A DNA stretch of 64,000 nt from Hoplostethus atlanticus (lineage: Eukaryota; Chordata; Actinopteri; Trachichthyiformes; Trachichthyidae): assembly GCA_034670405.1 (NCBI GenBank), contig JAXDDX010000052.1, positions 1,178,001-1,242,000 of the forward strand, in the 5' to 3' direction. Shown here in pieces: positions 63,341-64,000 of this stretch; within the stretch, counting starts at the first letter, position 1; every line of letters starts with the position of its first letter. The position numbers were made by a program, and so were the translations under genes. The notes under the pieces were generated by a model that saw nothing but the letters and a program-made list of their open reading frames with translations, ran no database searches and had not been told where the DNA came from.

Positions 63341-64000
63341 CACTATTTACTGTTGTTATAATATGGGTGTGGGTGTCTAGATTTCTTGGTATGTGCATGG
63401 TGCGTGAGTGTGTGTTTGTTTTTGTCCTTTTTGTCACAGCCTCACCCGTGCCTCCAGTTTCCTTTTGTTTCTTGTGTTCTCCCTCCCCCTTGTGTTTCCA
63501 ATGCAACTCTGTCTGTTCTCTCTGTGTCTGGTGGGCGTGGCACTCCATTTACTCTCCCGGCTCCAGTCTACACACCTGACCTCCATCAACTCATCAAGCC
63601 CTGCAGTATATCTTCCCCGGTTCTCCAGTCACTCATTGCCAGGTCGTTGATTCAGCCACTGTGGATCACTGCTCGCTACCCAGCCAGTCTGTTCATTGCG
63701 CAACACCCTGCCTGCTCACCTCTATGGAGTCAGTTAACTCTCATAAGTCACAAATGAATACAACACGATTCACAAATATATTTTGCGATTTATATATAAA
63801 TGTCTCTGTTCAAAAATATATTTTTCAATGCACACACAAATGTGTATCGTTTCATATAAATGTAAAAAATATATATAAATGACAGAAGGTTCACAAATAA
63901 ATTAGTGTTCACAAATGTCTGTTTCCGATGCACACACAAATACGTCTCGTTTTATATAAATGTAAAACAAATCCACAAATATACTTAGTTAAAAACAGCT
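63341..64000 (+). other. Unassigned DNA ending in an AT-rich ~100 bp tandem repeat
   Basis: 63341-63740 is C/T-rich without a recognised family; ORFs there are short and composition-driven. From about 63755 an imperfect repeat occurs: ATGCACACACAAATGTG at 63828 and ATGCACACACAAATACG at 63928, each followed by TATAAATGTAAAA. The repeat continues out of the window. Confidence 0.5.

Noticed and set aside
63367..63882. Overlapping ORFs near the right edge
   Set aside because: C/T-rich and AT-repeat composition explains them; several frames are open at once and none has a recognised motif.

Overview
This is teleost (ray-finned fish) nuclear DNA. Host coding sequence is sparse and intron-split. 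Most of the window is transposable elements of classes typical of fish genomes: CR1/L2/Rex-group and L1-group LINEs, hAT, PIF/Harbinger, piggyBac, Tc1-like and IS630-like DNA transposons, LTR fragments, a foldback-like element, SINE tails and microsatellites. No bacterial-style operon, CRISPR array or intact virus is present. All assignments come from reading the sequence; family names rest on recognised motifs, and no database was searched.

Layout. Positions 1-284 are the 3' tail of LINE-A. Positions 789-3493 hold the last two exons of a galectin-9-like gene (+). Positions 4.9-9.2 kb are layered LINE debris: LINE-A interrupted by LINE-B, abutting a reversed L1 piece. Positions 9480-10707 are a near-perfect 1.2 kb palindrome. 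Positions 11.1-12.35 kb are another LINE-A copy. Positions 13.1-14.3 kb carry small spliced minus-strand exons of an unrecognised gene. A solo LTR with a 5-bp target duplication sits at 14848-15306, followed by a 175-bp satellite and a foldback-like element with a 21-22 bp minisatellite. Positions 17603-18460 encode a spliced coiled-coil protein and 19255-19527 a small two-exon protein. From 19.8 to 24.5 kb lies a pair of ~1 kb inverted copies of element E, split by a hAT transposon (8-bp target duplication CATAGACA) that itself carries a nested hAT element (GGTATGTG).

From 24.5 to 41.0 kb is a nested stack that can be unpicked. A foldback-like element (24523-41022) was split by LINE-C, whose first ORF has a 2A-like ribosome-skipping motif. 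LINE-C was split by an IS630-like transposon (26116-33971) and by a TTAA-flanked element (35695-38211). The IS630-like copy was entered by a full-length LINE-A with one open 997-codon frame (26148-29486) and by a reversed L2-type LINE-D (29605-32930). A Harbinger deletion derivative (39217-40598) entered the foldback element separately.

From 41.0 to 52.2 kb is a second stack. A short Harbinger copy is followed by a piggyBac (PGBD-type) gene split by a large Harbinger (42814-51032), which holds a further element split by another piggyBac (44253-47161). The two related Harbinger copies share a tRNA-Lys-like passenger. The rest holds an L1-group LINE (about 52.7-55.5 kb), a Tc1-like element without its catalytic core, an LTR-like region, a MADF-BESS gene (59465-60685), an unrecognised ORF, and a LINE-B-like fragment split by a ZMYM1-like hAT element (61843-63229, duplication CTCCTAGA).

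The genes do not form a pathway. The main value of the window is its readable insertion order, the autonomous and deletion-derivative pairs, and a few unusual structures: the palindrome, minisatellite foldback arms, tRNA passengers, the 2A motif, and the LINE-A upstream ORF with no in-frame ATG.
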